Below are positions 1 through 8,322 of a stretch of 64,000 nt of DNA, piece by piece. A program made the position numbers and the translations under genes. The stretch is from NCBI GenBank assembly GCA_019116245.1, contig DXCC01000017.1:62001-126000 (forward strand), written 5' to 3'. This stretch comes from Candidatus Tidjanibacter faecipullorum. GTDB taxonomy: Bacteria > Bacteroidota > Bacteroidia > Bacteroidales > Rikenellaceae. The notes below the pieces were generated by a model. The model was given only the letters and a program-made list of their open reading frames with translations. It did no database searches and was not told where the DNA came from. Numbering within the stretch: the first letter of the stretch is position 1; every line of letters starts with the position of its first letter.

Positions 1-2
1 AG

Positions 3-929
3 GTGCCCTCCGAGGCGCTGACCGTGGACGGCGGAACGTTCAGCTGCTGCCTGTCGGGGCTGCAGCCCGAGACCACCTATGAGCTGAAGGCCTTTTCGGA
101 TGCGGACGAGTCGCCCGTGACGGAGCGGACGACCGACGCCGAGGAGCCTCTCACGAACGGTGGCTTCGAGGAGTGGTGCACCGAGAGCGGCATCATCTAT
201 CCGGGCCTCACCAGGGACGGCGCCTACTGGGGCACCGGCAATACGGGAGCGGCGGTGGCCGGGGTCGTGCTGACCGACAAGACGGAGGAGGTGCGTCCCG
301 GTTCGTCGGGCCGTTATGCCGCCCGGCTCGAGTCGCAGCTGGCCGGCATCGCCGGCATCGGCAAACTGGCGGCCGGCAACCTCTTCATCGGACGCTATGT
401 CGCCACGCGCGGCACGAACGGCATCGTCGGGTTCGGCCGTCCCTTCACGAAGCGTCCCGTGGCCCTGCGGGGATGGGTGAAATATACCTGCGGCCAGGTG
501 ACCGACGTGGGACAGGACCTGCCGGCCGGTGTGACCGTCACCAAGGGCGATCCCGATTGCGGCATTATTTACGTTGCCGTGGGTACCTGGACCAAGGAGA
601 AGTACGGCGTCTGCGAGCAGGAGGAGGGCGAGAAGCTGGTCGGCACCGACGAGGTGCCCATCTGCATCGACACGCGCGACCGGACGACCGTCTTCAATCC
701 GAACGGCCCCGATGTAGTGGCCTACGGCGAACTGACCTTCGACCGGACGGTCGGGGAGTGGCAGGAGTTTGTCATTCCGCTCAAGTACACCACGACGGAG
801 GTGGTGCCCACGCACATCGTGCTGGTATGTTCGGCTTCGCGCTACGGCGACTACTATACGGGCAGCCGCGAGAGCAAGATGTGGGTCGATGACTTTGAGC
901 TGATCTACGATGTGCTGCCGGAGGAGTAA
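3..929 (+). CDS. PCMD-domain surface protein, C-terminal part (5' truncated by window edge)
   Basis: The reading frame is open to the left edge, so this is the last 308 or so residues of a longer protein. The first 40 residues look like the end of an Ig/fibronectin-type domain (LQPETTYELKAFSDADES). The rest, starting at TNGGFEEW, matches the putative carbohydrate-metabolism (PCMD) domain found at the C-terminus of many Bacteroidetes outer-surface lipoproteins: a beta-sandwich with a WVKYT strand and a closing KMWVDDFELIYD motif. It probably acts at the cell surface, perhaps in glycan binding; the substrate cannot be told. A GC-rich stem-loop without a clear T-run follows at 954-983. The missing N-terminus should carry the lipoprotein signal. 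Confidence 0.75.
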   Translation: MPSEALTVDGGTFSCCLSGLQPETTYELKAFSDADESPVTERTTDAEEPLTNGGFEEWCTESGIIYPGLTRDGAYWGTGNTGAAVAGVVLTDKTEEVRPGSSGRYAARLESQLAGIAGIGKLAAGNLFIGRYVATRGTNGIVGFGRPFTKRPVALRGWVKYTCGQVTDVGQDLPAGVTVTKGDPDCGIIYVAVGTWTKEKYGVCEQEEGEKLVGTDEVPICIDTRDRTTVFNPNGPDVVAYGELTFDRTVGEWQEFVIPLKYTTTEVVPTHIVLVCSASRYGDYYTGSRESKMWVDDFELIYDVLPEE

Positions 930-953
930 CCGCGGCAGGGGAGAACGATAAGG

Positions 954-983
954 GGCGGCGGTCGGAAGGTTCCGGCCGCCGCC
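954..983 (+). terminator. Possible stem-loop terminator after the PCMD gene
   Basis: GGCGGCGG at 954-961 pairs with CCGCCGCC at 976-983, with an inner CGG/CCG pair. No clear T-run follows, so termination is only likely. Confidence 0.4.
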
Positions 984-1049
984 GCGCATGTTACGGCGAA
1001 ACCGAATAACGGTTACCTTTGTCGTGACATTGCAAAACCAAGCGATACG

Positions 1050-1529
1050 ATGGGCAACAAAATCAACAAGACGAATGCGGCGCGGCTGCTCGACCGGGCA
1101 GGCATCGCCTACGAGCTGGTTCCCTATCCGGTGGACGAGGAGCATCTGGATGCCGTGCATGTGGCGGCCGAGCTGGGGGAGCCGGTCGAGCAGGTCTTCA
1201 AGACGCTGGTGCTGCGGGGCGACCGCAACGGCATGCTGGTCTGCGTGATTCCCGGCGACGGCGAGGTCGATCTGAAAAAGACGGCCAAGGTGTCGGGCAA
1301 CAAGAGCGTGGAGATGCTCCACGTCCGGGAGCTGCTCGCCACGACCGGTTACATCCGCGGCGGCTGTTCGCCCGTGGGGATGAAGAAACATTTTCCGACC
1401 TATTTCCATGCCTCCTGTCTGGAGCAGCCTTTCATCTATGTCAGCGCGGGGCAGCGCGGCCTGCAGCTGAAGGTGGCGCCGGCCGATCTGATCCGCTGCG
1501 TGGAGGGCGAGGTGGCCGATCTGCTCTGA
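1050..1529 (+). CDS. ybaK: YbaK/EbsC-family Cys-tRNA(Pro) deacylase
   Basis: 159 residues, the usual length of the family. It matches YbaK across its whole length: an N-terminal AARLLDRAGIAYELVPYPVDE, then the conserved FKTLVLRGD strand, a KKTAKVSGNKSVEM segment containing the invariant Lys, the GGCSPVGMKK loop and the FIYVSAGQRGLQL end. The family removes Cys (or other small amino acids) wrongly attached to tRNA-Pro, in the cytoplasm. A Bacteroidetes -7 box, TACCTTTG, lies at 1014-1021, 29 bases before the ATG, so the gene probably has its own short leader. mutY begins one base after its stop codon, so the two are likely cotranscribed. Confidence 0.93.
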   Translation: MGNKINKTNAARLLDRAGIAYELVPYPVDEEHLDAVHVAAELGEPVEQVFKTLVLRGDRNGMLVCVIPGDGEVDLKKTAKVSGNKSVEMLHVRELLATTGYIRGGCSPVGMKKHFPTYFHASCLEQPFIYVSAGQRGLQLKVAPADLIRCVEGEVADLL

Positions 1530-1530
1530 C

Positions 1531-2595
1531 ATGGTGCGCGGACACGACATCAGCGACCGGTTGATCGGCTGGTACACCGCCGTGCGGCGCGACCTTCCGT
1601 GGCGCGAGACGACCGACCCTTACCGCATCTGGCTTTCGGAGGTGATCCTGCAGCAGACCCGCGTGGCCCAGGGATTGGACTACTACCTGCGTTTCGTGGA
1701 GCGGTTCCCCGACGTGCAGGCGCTGGCCCGGGCCGACGAGGACGAGGTGCTGAAACTGTGGCAGGGGCTGGGCTACTACAGTCGGGCGCGCAACCTGCAC
1801 ACGGCGGCCCGCGAGGTGGCGGAGCGTTACGGCGGCCGCTTTCCCGAGCGCTACGAGGAGGTGCGGGCCCTGCGCGGCGTGGGGGACTACACCGCGGCGG
1901 CCATCTGTTCGATTGCCTACGGCCAGCCCCGGGCGACGGTGGACGGCAATGTGTACCGCGTGCTGGGCCGCCTCTTTGCGATCGACGAGCCGATCGACAC
2001 GGCCCAGGGACGCAAACTGTATGCCGGGCTGGCGCAGGAGCTGCTGGACGGGGAGCGTCCCGGCCTGCACAATCAGGCCGTGATGGAATTCGGTGCCCTG
2101 CTGTGTGTGCCGCGCAAGCCCGACTGTGACGGCTGTCCGGTGGGCGATCTCTGTCAGGCCCGCCGACTGGGCCGCCCCGAGTCCTATCCCGTGCGGCAGG
2201 GGCATGTTGCTCCCCGCACCCGCTATTTCCACTATCTGTTCCTGCGCTGCGACGGCCGCACGCTGCTGGTGCGGCGCGGCAGCGGAGACATCTGGCACGG
2301 ACTGTACGAATTTCCGCTGATCGAGACGGAACAGGCGTGCGGCTTCGAGGCGGTGGCCGGCGGCGAGCTGTTCCGGCAGCGGATGGCGGGCGTGGCCTTC
2401 ACGCCGGCCGGCAGCCTTGTCATGCCGCCCCACCAGCTGTCGCACCAGACCATCCGTGCCACGTTCCACGAACTGCTGGTCGATCGGCTGCCCGACTGGC
2501 CCGGGGCGACGGTGATCGGCGAGGAGCAGCTGGGGGATTATGCTGTTGCGCGGTTGACGGACCGCTATCTGGAGCGGCGGCTCGGCGGCGCATGA
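1531..2595 (+). CDS. mutY: A/G-specific adenine glycosylase MutY
   Basis: 354 residues. It removes adenine mispaired with 8-oxoguanine. The catalytic residues sit where they do in E. coli: Glu37 in SEVILQQTR and Asp138 in TVDGNVYRV. The helix-hairpin-helix is LRGVGDYTA (residues 114-122). The 4Fe-4S cluster ligands Cys192, Cys199, Cys202 and Cys208 have the usual C-x6-C-x2-C-x5-C spacing. A NUDIX-like C-terminal domain that reads 8-oxoG follows from about residue 225 (RYFHYLFLRCDG). It starts one base after the ybaK stop, which indicates an operon, and nothing important is missing. Confidence 0.97.
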   Translation: MVRGHDISDRLIGWYTAVRRDLPWRETTDPYRIWLSEVILQQTRVAQGLDYYLRFVERFPDVQALARADEDEVLKLWQGLGYYSRARNLHTAAREVAERYGGRFPERYEEVRALRGVGDYTAAAICSIAYGQPRATVDGNVYRVLGRLFAIDEPIDTAQGRKLYAGLAQELLDGERPGLHNQAVMEFGALLCVPRKPDCDGCPVGDLCQARRLGRPESYPVRQGHVAPRTRYFHYLFLRCDGRTLLVRRGSGDIWHGLYEFPLIETEQACGFEAVAGGELFRQRMAGVAFTPAGSLVMPPHQLSHQTIRATFHELLVDRLPDWPGATVIGEEQLGDYAVARLTDRYLERRLGGA

Positions 2596-2753
2596 CGGAC
2601 CGGTTCCGCCCGCGGAGCAGTCGGACGATCTGTCCGGTTGCTCGCATTTGTCTGTAAAACAAAACGATCCTTTGCGGCCCCTGACGGTCCGCGCCGCTTC
2701 GGTGACGAAGGGGCGTTTTTGGCTTCAAAGTGCCACCGTATCGGTTTTTCTTT

Positions 2754-2761
2754 TATTTTTG
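2754..2761 (+). promoter_or_regulatory. -7 promoter element for the small gene ahead of nuo
   Basis: TATTTTTG fits the Bacteroidetes -7 consensus TAnnTTTG, 19 bases before the ATG at 2781. I see no TTG at the right distance for a -33 box. It may also drive the nuo genes, for which I find no clear promoter closer by. Confidence 0.5.
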
Positions 2762-2780
2762 CCCCAAAATCGCTGGGAAG

Positions 2781-3134
2781 ATGAAGGGCAGTTTATTCGT
2801 CATAGCGCTGATAGCGATCCTGTTGCACGCAACACTCGGTTGTTGTGCCTCGTATCGCACCCTCTGTCCGCCCGTGCTGACCCAGCACTCCTGTTTCGTT
2901 CTGGCTGCCGACAGCACGCTCGGCACTGCGGGCGAAACCAGCGGAACCTCCTTCTCGGACTTCCTTTCCTGTGCCGTATCGGTGCTGACCGTTCGTTTCC
3001 TGCATGCTTTCGTGGATTTCAGACCCTGTGCCGACGCGCTCATCGGCGGGGAGCATCGTGCCTATGCGGTGCGGACGGAGCGCATCCTGCAGGAGGGGGG
3101 TACGCTCAGCGAATTGAACCGGCTGAACATCTGA
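2781..3134 (+). CDS. Small unknown protein with N-terminal hydrophobic segment
   Basis: 117 residues; I do not recognise the family. The ATG at 2781 is chosen because it lies just after a -7 promoter box (2754-2761) and begins a signal-like stretch, MKGSLFVIALIAILLHATLG, followed by two adjacent Cys (CCAS). The residue before the first Cys is Gly, so a lipoprotein is possible, though the lipobox is not ideal; otherwise it is exported or membrane-anchored. The rest contains Cys residues and a second moderately hydrophobic region (FLSCAVSVLTVRFLHAFVDF). It lies 111 bases upstream of nuoA on the same strand and may be cotranscribed with the nuo genes. Whether it has any role in complex I is unknown. 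Confidence 0.55.
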   Translation: MKGSLFVIALIAILLHATLGCCASYRTLCPPVLTQHSCFVLAADSTLGTAGETSGTSFSDFLSCAVSVLTVRFLHAFVDFRPCADALIGGEHRAYAVRTERILQEGGTLSELNRLNI

Positions 3135-3245
3135 CGGCTGGCGGCCCGTGCCGTTGCCGTTGCGCCGGTTGCGCAACTTCGGAGCGTCCGGAAGGACACT
3201 CCCCGATCAAGACAATCATTGTTGAAATAATAAAGGAGAAGCGAG

Positions 3246-3599
3246 ATGAGCAATTCATCACTATTTCTGGTCGTACTGATCACCGCCTTCGTACTGGTGG
3301 GGGCGGCGTTGCTGATCGCTTTGTGGTTGGCGCCGCGGTCGACCAATCCGCTCAAGGGCGAGGTCTATGAGTGCGGTATTCCCACCCGGGGTACATCCTG
3401 GATGCAGTTTCGTGTGGGCTATTACCTGTTCGCCATTCTGTACCTCGTGTTCGACGTGGAGACCGTGCTGCTCTTTCCGTGGGCTACCGTCATGCGGGAG
3501 CTCGGGCCCGGCGGGCTGGAGAGCGTATTGTTCTTTTTCATCATCCTCGCACTGGGCCTGGCCTACGCATGGAAGAAAGGAGCCTTGAAATGGAAATGA
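3246..3599 (+). CDS. nuoA: NADH-quinone oxidoreductase subunit A
   Basis: 117 residues with three predicted membrane helices (residues 8-32, 58-80 and 88-110), as in NuoA. The conserved loop KGEVYECGIPTRG, with the family's invariant Glu and Cys, follows helix 1, and DVETVLLFPWA precedes helix 3. NuoA is part of the membrane arm near the quinone channel of complex I. An AAAGGAG sequence sits just before the start, which is notable in a phylum that rarely uses Shine-Dalgarno signals. The stop overlaps the nuoB start. It is the first gene of a ten-gene nuo operon that runs to 13141. Confidence 0.97.
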   Translation: MSNSSLFLVVLITAFVLVGAALLIALWLAPRSTNPLKGEVYECGIPTRGTSWMQFRVGYYLFAILYLVFDVETVLLFPWATVMRELGPGGLESVLFFFIILALGLAYAWKKGALKWK

Positions 3600-4222
3600 G
3601 CAAGAAGACGCATATCAAGAATATGCGCTACGAGGATTTCAACGACAACGAATACCTCGAACAGTATGTCGAAGAGCTGCGACGCAACAACGTACCCGTG
3701 GTGCTGGGCAAGCTGAGCGACATCATCAACTGGGGCCGTTCCCACTCGGTGTGGCCCCTGACCTTTGCGACGAGTTGCTGCGGCATCGAATTCATGTGCG
3801 TGGGCGGTGCGCGTACCGACTTTGCCCGCTTCGGCTGGGAGGTCTACCGCAACAGCCCCCGTCAGGCCGACGTGATCTTCGTCTTCGGTACGATCGTCCA
3901 CAAGATGGCACCCGTGCTGAAGCGTCTCTACGATCAGATGGCCGAGCCGAAGTATGTGGTGGCCGTGGGCAGCTGCGCCATCTGCGGCGGTCCGTTCCGC
4001 AACTCGTACCATGTGGTCAAGGGTGTGGACGAGATCATTCCCGTCGATGTCTATGTGCCCGGCTGTCCGCCGCGTCCCGACGCCATACTCTACGGCATGA
4101 TGCAGCTGGAGCGGAAAATCAAGGTTCAGAACTTCTTCAAGCTTCCCGAACAGCCGGAAGTGAAGGAGCATGTTACACCCGAAGAAAATGCAGCCCATTA
4201 TGAAGCAAAACTTGGCAAATAG
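3590..4222 (+). CDS. nuoB: NADH-quinone oxidoreductase subunit B
   Basis: 210 residues from the ATG at 3590. A second in-frame ATG lies at 3596, but AAGGAG at 3577-3582 is spaced better for 3590. It carries the N2 4Fe-4S cluster that passes electrons to quinone. The cluster ligands are visible: the adjacent Cys pair in ATSCCGIEFMC, the Cys in VGSCAICGG and the Cys in PGCPPRPDA. The open frame extends upstream to 3371, but that part lies inside nuoA and is not coding. The start overlaps the nuoA stop by 10 bases and the end overlaps nuoCD, the usual tight packing for these subunits. Confidence 0.97.
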   Translation: MEMSKKTHIKNMRYEDFNDNEYLEQYVEELRRNNVPVVLGKLSDIINWGRSHSVWPLTFATSCCGIEFMCVGGARTDFARFGWEVYRNSPRQADVIFVFGTIVHKMAPVLKRLYDQMAEPKYVVAVGSCAICGGPFRNSYHVVKGVDEIIPVDVYVPGCPPRPDAILYGMMQLERKIKVQNFFKLPEQPEVKEHVTPEENAAHYEAKLGK

Positions 4223-5834
4223 GTTCGACTGGCTCACGCCGGAGCAGTTGACCGAAGAAGACGGCGGACGGCTGGCCGTAACCGTGCCGGCCGACCGGCT
4301 GCAGGAGGTGGCCGCCTACCTCAAGGAGTGCGGCTACGACTTCCTGGTCGATATGGTGGGCATGGATTACGGCGACCGCCTCGGCGTGATCGACTATGTG
4401 GCCCGGGGCGAACAGACGGCCGACGTGATCGCACTGAAGACCTCGGTGACCGACCGCGAACACCCCGTCATCCCCACCGTGATGAACGTATGGCAGATCG
4501 GCCAGCTCTACGAGCGCGAGGTGCACGACTACTTCGGCATCCGCTTTGCGGGCAACGAGGACATGCGCCGTCTCTTCCTGCGCGAAAGCTGGAAGGGCTA
4601 TCCGCTGCGCAAGGACTACGACGCCAGCCCGGAGGTGAACCCCGTGCCGACGGAGAACGAACCCCTCGAGGACATGGATACGATCCGCTCGGTGGAACTC
4701 GACGCCGACGGCAACGAACACGTCACGAGCCGGAGCCTCTATACGGATGATGACTATGTCATCAACTTCGGTCCGCAGCACCCGGCCATGCATGGCGTGC
4801 TGCACCTGCGCGTGTCGCTCGAGGGCGAGATTGTCCGTTCGGTCGATCCCCACTTCGGCTACATCCACCGCGGCATCGAGAAACTCTGCGAGGGATACAC
4901 CTATCCGCAGATTCCTCACCTGACGGACCGGCTCGACTATCTGTCGGGCACGATGAACCGTCATGCCTACTGCCTCTGCTGCGAGAAGGCACTCCAGATG
5001 GACGTGCCGCAGCGCGCCGTGGTCGTGCGGACCATTTTCGACGAGCTGACCCGCATCGCCTCCCACCTGATCGGCTGGGGTTCGATGTGTATGGATATGG
5101 GTGCCGTGACGGCCTTCATGTACGGCCTGCGCGACCGCGAGAAGGTGATGGACATCTTCGAGGAGACTGCCGGCGGCCGTCTGATGGCCAACTACAACGT
5201 GATCGGCGGCGTGGCCAACGACATCCATCCCAATTTCCGCAAGCGGGTCAAGGAGTTCATCCCCTACATGCGCAAGATGCTCCGCGAACACCACCTGCTC
5301 TATACGGGCAACCCGATCGCCACGGGCCGTATGAAAGGGGTGGGGTACCTCTCGCGCGAACAGGTCATTGCGCTCGGCGTGACCGGACCTTCGGGGCGTG
5401 CCTCGGGCTGGGCGAACGACCTGCGCAAGGCGGCCCCCTATGCCGCCTATGACCGGGTTGAGTTCGAGCAGCTGCTGCGTACGGGCGGCGAAACGTTCGA
5501 CCGCTACATCCTGCGTCTGGAGGAGATCGAGCAGTCGCTGCGCATCATCGAACAGCTGATCGACAACATTCCGGAAGGCCCCTATGCCGAGAAGGTGAAG
5601 GGCATCATCAAGCTGCCCGAGGGCGACTTCTTCCAGCGTGTGGAGAATGCCCGCGGCCAGTTCGGCGTCCACATCACCAGCACGGGCGGCAAGACCCCCT
5701 ACCGCGTGAAGTTCCGTTCGCCCTCGATGGTGTTGGTCAATGCCCTCAAGGCGGTGGCTCCGGGTCACAAGGTGGCCGACCTCATCATGCTCGGCGGATC
5801 GTTCGACTACGTGATCCCCTGTATCGATCGTTAA
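4200..5834 (+). CDS. nuoCD: NADH-quinone oxidoreductase fused subunits C and D
   Basis: About 544 residues. The N-terminal 150 or so residues are NuoC (30-kDa subunit; REVHDYFGIRFAGNEDMRRLFLRE with the family signature). The remainder is NuoD (49-kDa subunit; FGPQHPAMHGVLHLRVSLEGE, PHFGYIHRGIEKLCEG, with the quinone-site His and Tyr). The fusion is standard in Bacteroidetes and in some proteobacteria. The start is uncertain: in-frame ATGs occur at 4170, 4188 and 4200, all inside the 3' end of nuoB. I chose 4200 because the protein similarity begins just after it. Together with NuoB and NuoI it makes the quinone-reducing peripheral module. Confidence 0.95.
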   Translation: MKQNLANRFDWLTPEQLTEEDGGRLAVTVPADRLQEVAAYLKECGYDFLVDMVGMDYGDRLGVIDYVARGEQTADVIALKTSVTDREHPVIPTVMNVWQIGQLYEREVHDYFGIRFAGNEDMRRLFLRESWKGYPLRKDYDASPEVNPVPTENEPLEDMDTIRSVELDADGNEHVTSRSLYTDDDYVINFGPQHPAMHGVLHLRVSLEGEIVRSVDPHFGYIHRGIEKLCEGYTYPQIPHLTDRLDYLSGTMNRHAYCLCCEKALQMDVPQRAVVVRTIFDELTRIASHLIGWGSMCMDMGAVTAFMYGLRDREKVMDIFEETAGGRLMANYNVIGGVANDIHPNFRKRVKEFIPYMRKMLREHHLLYTGNPIATGRMKGVGYLSREQVIALGVTGPSGRASGWANDLRKAAPYAAYDRVEFEQLLRTGGETFDRYILRLEEIEQSLRIIEQLIDNIPEGPYAEKVKGIIKLPEGDFFQRVENARGQFGVHITSTGGKTPYRVKFRSPSMVLVNALKAVAPGHKVADLIMLGGSFDYVIPCIDR

Positions 5835-5856
5835 GAGACAAAAGAATTGAAATAAT

Positions 5857-6918
5857 ATGTGGAGTTTTACACAATTGACGCACTGGATCGACACCTCGCT
5901 GCGCAGCTGCATGAGCGCGGACTGGGCGTTGTTCGTGGAGTTCGTGCTGGTCGGTGTGGCCGTTCTGGCGGCCTACGCGCTGATCGCCCTCTTCCTGATC
6001 TACGCCGAGCGCAAGATCTGCGGCTTCTTCCAGTGTCGCCTCGGGCCGAATCGGGTCGGCAAGTGGGGCATTTTCCAGTCTGTGGCCGATATGATCAAGA
6101 TCCTGCTCAAGGAACTGGTCCATATCAACCACTCCGATAAGGTGCTGTTCCGCGCCGCATCGTTCTTCGTCATCATCGGTTCGGTGTGCACGTTCGGCGC
6201 ACTGCCGTTCGCCAAGGGGCTGCAGGCCATCGACTTCAACGTCGGTGTCTTCTACCTGATGGCCGTCTCGTCGCTCGGCGTGGTGGGCATCCTGCTGGCC
6301 GGCTGGTCGAGCAACAGCAAGTATACCATGATCGGTGCCATGCGAAGCGGCGCCCAGCTCATCAGCTACGAGATCTCGGCCGGACTGTCGCTCATGACGA
6401 TCGTCGTCTATTGCGGCTCGATGCAGCTGTCGGAGATTGTCGCCCAGCAGGCCGACGGATGGTTCGTCTTCCGGAGCGTGCCTGCCGTGATCGCCTTCGT
6501 GATCTATCTGATCGCCGGCCATGCCGAGACCAACCGTGGCCCGTTCGACATGCCGGAGGCCGAGTCGGAGCTGACCGCCGGATACCACACCGAATATTCG
6601 GGTATCCAGTTCGGCTTCTTCTACCTGGCCGAATACCTCAACATGTTCATCATCGCCGCCATCGCCACGACCATGTTCCTGGGCGGCTGGCAGCCGCTGC
6701 ACATTCCCGGCTGGGACGGCTTCAACCACGTGATGGACTATATTCCTTCGATCGTCTGGTTCTTCGGCAAGACGTTCGTCTGCATCTTCCTGGCCCTGTG
6801 GGTCCGCTGGTCTTTCCCGCGTCTGCGTATCGACCAGCTGCTCGGTCTGGAGTGGAAGGTGCTGATGCCCATCAGCCTGGTGAACCTGATGCTCATGTCG
6901 ATCGTCGTAATCTGGTAA
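5857..6918 (+). CDS. nuoH: NADH-quinone oxidoreductase subunit H
   Basis: 353 residues, membrane protein with about eight to nine helices. NuoH forms the link between the peripheral arm and the membrane arm and lines the quinone chamber. Family signatures are present: [20 protein letters not shown] after helix 1, the [14 protein letters not shown] helix and [24 protein letters not shown], whose acidic residues are needed for quinone-coupled pumping. It starts 22 bases after nuoCD and ends 4 bases before nuoI, so it belongs to the same operon. Confidence 0.97.
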   Translation: MWSFTQLTHWIDTSLRSCMSADWALFVEFVLVGVAVLAAYALIALFLIYAERKICGFFQCRLGPNRVGKWGIFQSVADMIKILLKELVHINHSDKVLFRAASFFVIIGSVCTFGALPFAKGLQAIDFNVGVFYLMAVSSLGVVGILLAGWSSNSKYTMIGAMRSGAQLISYEISAGLSLMTIVVYCGSMQLSEIVAQQADGWFVFRSVPAVIAFVIYLIAGHAETNRGPFDMPEAESELTAGYHTEYSGIQFGFFYLAEYLNMFIIAAIATTMFLGGWQPLHIPGWDGFNHVMDYIPSIVWFFGKTFVCIFLALWVRWSFPRLRIDQLLGLEWKVLMPISLVNLMLMSIVVIW

Positions 6919-6922
6919 GGGT

Positions 6923-7462
6923 ATGAAACTGATCAACTATTTCAAGAACATTTTCCTCGGGCTCTGGCACCTGATGCAGGGCATGTACATCACGCTGCTG
7001 AACATGTGCCGCCCGAAGGTGACGGAGCAGTATCCCGAGAACCGCGGCACGTACGAGTACGGCGAGCGGTTCCGCGCCCTGCTGACCATGCCGCACGACG
7101 AGGAGAACCACCACAAGTGCATTGCCTGCGGCATGTGCATGAACAGCTGTCCGAACGGCACCATCCAGGTGATCGCCAAGACGGAAACCGATCCCGTCAC
7201 CGGCAAGCCCAAACGGGTGCTCGACAAGCATCTCTACAACCTGGGCAGCTGCATCTTCTGCGGGCTGTGCGTTGCCGCCTGCCCGACGGGAGCCATCCGA
7301 TTTACGAACCATTTCGAACACGCGGTCTTCACCAAGGAGCGGCTGCTGCTGCAGCTCAACCGTCCGGGATCGTCGCAGGCGGCCAAACCGGCGCCCGCCC
7401 CGAAACCCGCTCCCGCCGCTGCGGCGGCAACGACCGAACGTGCCGAAACCAAAACCGCTTAG
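6923..7462 (+). CDS. nuoI: NADH-quinone oxidoreductase subunit I (2 x 4Fe-4S)
   Basis: 179 residues. Two ferredoxin motifs bind clusters N6a and N6b: CIACGMCMNSCP (around residue 69) and CIFCGLCVAACPTGAI (around residue 112). NuoI relays electrons to NuoB. The last 35 residues are a low-complexity Ala/Pro/Lys tail (APAPKPAPAAAAATTERAE) beyond the usual family end, probably a flexible extension. In organisms without NuoEFG, as here, NuoI is the likely docking point for the unknown electron donor, so this tail is of some interest. Confidence 0.96.
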   Translation: MKLINYFKNIFLGLWHLMQGMYITLLNMCRPKVTEQYPENRGTYEYGERFRALLTMPHDEENHHKCIACGMCMNSCPNGTIQVIAKTETDPVTGKPKRVLDKHLYNLGSCIFCGLCVAACPTGAIRFTNHFEHAVFTKERLLLQLNRPGSSQAAKPAPAPKPAPAAAAATTERAETKTA

Positions 7463-7465
7463 GTC

Positions 7466-7987
7466 ATGGAAGCGATAAGCAATCTTGTCATCTTTTATCT
7501 GCTGGCTGCGGTGATCGTCGTGTCATCCATCCTGGCAGTCACCTCGCACAGGATCTTCCGCGCTGCGGTCTATCTGCTCATCGTGCTGCTGTGCACGGCC
7601 GGCCTCTACCTGTTGCTCAACTACCACTTCCTGGCGGTGGTGCAGTTGTCGGTCTATGCGGGCGGCATTCTGATCCTGTTCATTTTCGCCATTCTGCTGA
7701 CCAGTGCGAAGGGCGACCATGCCGAGCCGCATGACAAACGGCGCGTATGGTCGGGCATCCTGGCCTCCGTGGCCGGTCTGGGCATCACCACCTGGGCGAC
7801 GCTCAAGCACCAGTTCCTCTACGGCAACAACCCCACCGTGCTGGGCGAACACGAAACCAACATGCACATCGTCGGTCAGACCATGATGGGCACGGGCAAG
7901 TACGAGTACCTGCTCTCGTTCGAGACCCTCAGCGTCCTGCTGCTGGTCTGCGCGATCGGCGGCATCCTGATTGCCCGAAAACGATAA
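7466..7987 (+). CDS. nuoJ: NADH-quinone oxidoreductase subunit J
   Basis: 173 residues with five predicted membrane helices. The conserved segment VVQLSVYAGGILILFIFAILLT is the third helix, which contains the pi-bulge that rearranges during turnover, and RIFRAAVYLLIVLLCTAGLYLLLNYHFLAV precedes it. It starts three bases after the nuoI stop and ends 22 bases before nuoK. Its place in the operon and its length are normal for the family. Confidence 0.95.
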   Translation: MEAISNLVIFYLLAAVIVVSSILAVTSHRIFRAAVYLLIVLLCTAGLYLLLNYHFLAVVQLSVYAGGILILFIFAILLTSAKGDHAEPHDKRRVWSGILASVAGLGITTWATLKHQFLYGNNPTVLGEHETNMHIVGQTMMGTGKYEYLLSFETLSVLLLVCAIGGILIARKR

Positions 7988-8009
7988 CCTGCTAAAAACG
8001 GAAAAGACC

Positions 8010-8318
8010 ATGATATCAATGGAACACTACCTGATCGTGAGTTCGATCATGTTTTTCGTGGGAATCTACGGGTTTATCGCCCGCAAGAACCTGCTGGGGG
8101 TGCTGATTTCGATCGAGCTGATCCTCAACTCGGTGGAAATCAACTTCAGCGTATTCAACCGCTACCTCTATCCCGAACACATGGAGGGCCTCTTCTTCAG
8201 CCTGTTCGGAATTGCCATCTCGGCGGCCGAAACGGCGGTGGCCATCGCCATCATCATCAACGTGTACCGTCTGGCCAACAACATCGACGTGCGGCACATC
8301 GACCAAATGAAATATTAA
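8010..8318 (+). CDS. nuoK: NADH-quinone oxidoreductase subunit K
   Basis: 102 residues from the ATG at 8010, which begins MISMEHYLIVSS; a second in-frame ATG is at 8019. The open frame extends to 7971, but that would overlap nuoJ and exceed the family length. Three membrane helices are seen. The two buried Glu residues that carry protons are in GVLISIELILNSVEINF and the helix SAAETAVAIAIIINVYRL. NuoK is the small antiporter-like subunit (MrpC homologue) next to NuoJ and NuoN. Confidence 0.95.
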   Translation: MISMEHYLIVSSIMFFVGIYGFIARKNLLGVLISIELILNSVEINFSVFNRYLYPEHMEGLFFSLFGIAISAAETAVAIAIIINVYRLANNIDVRHIDQMKY

Positions 8319-8322
8319 GCGT

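Noticed and set aside
3371..3589. N-terminal extension of NuoB
   Set aside because: The open frame overlaps nuoA completely, and the residues have no similarity to NuoB; the ATG at 3590 has a well-spaced AAGGAG.
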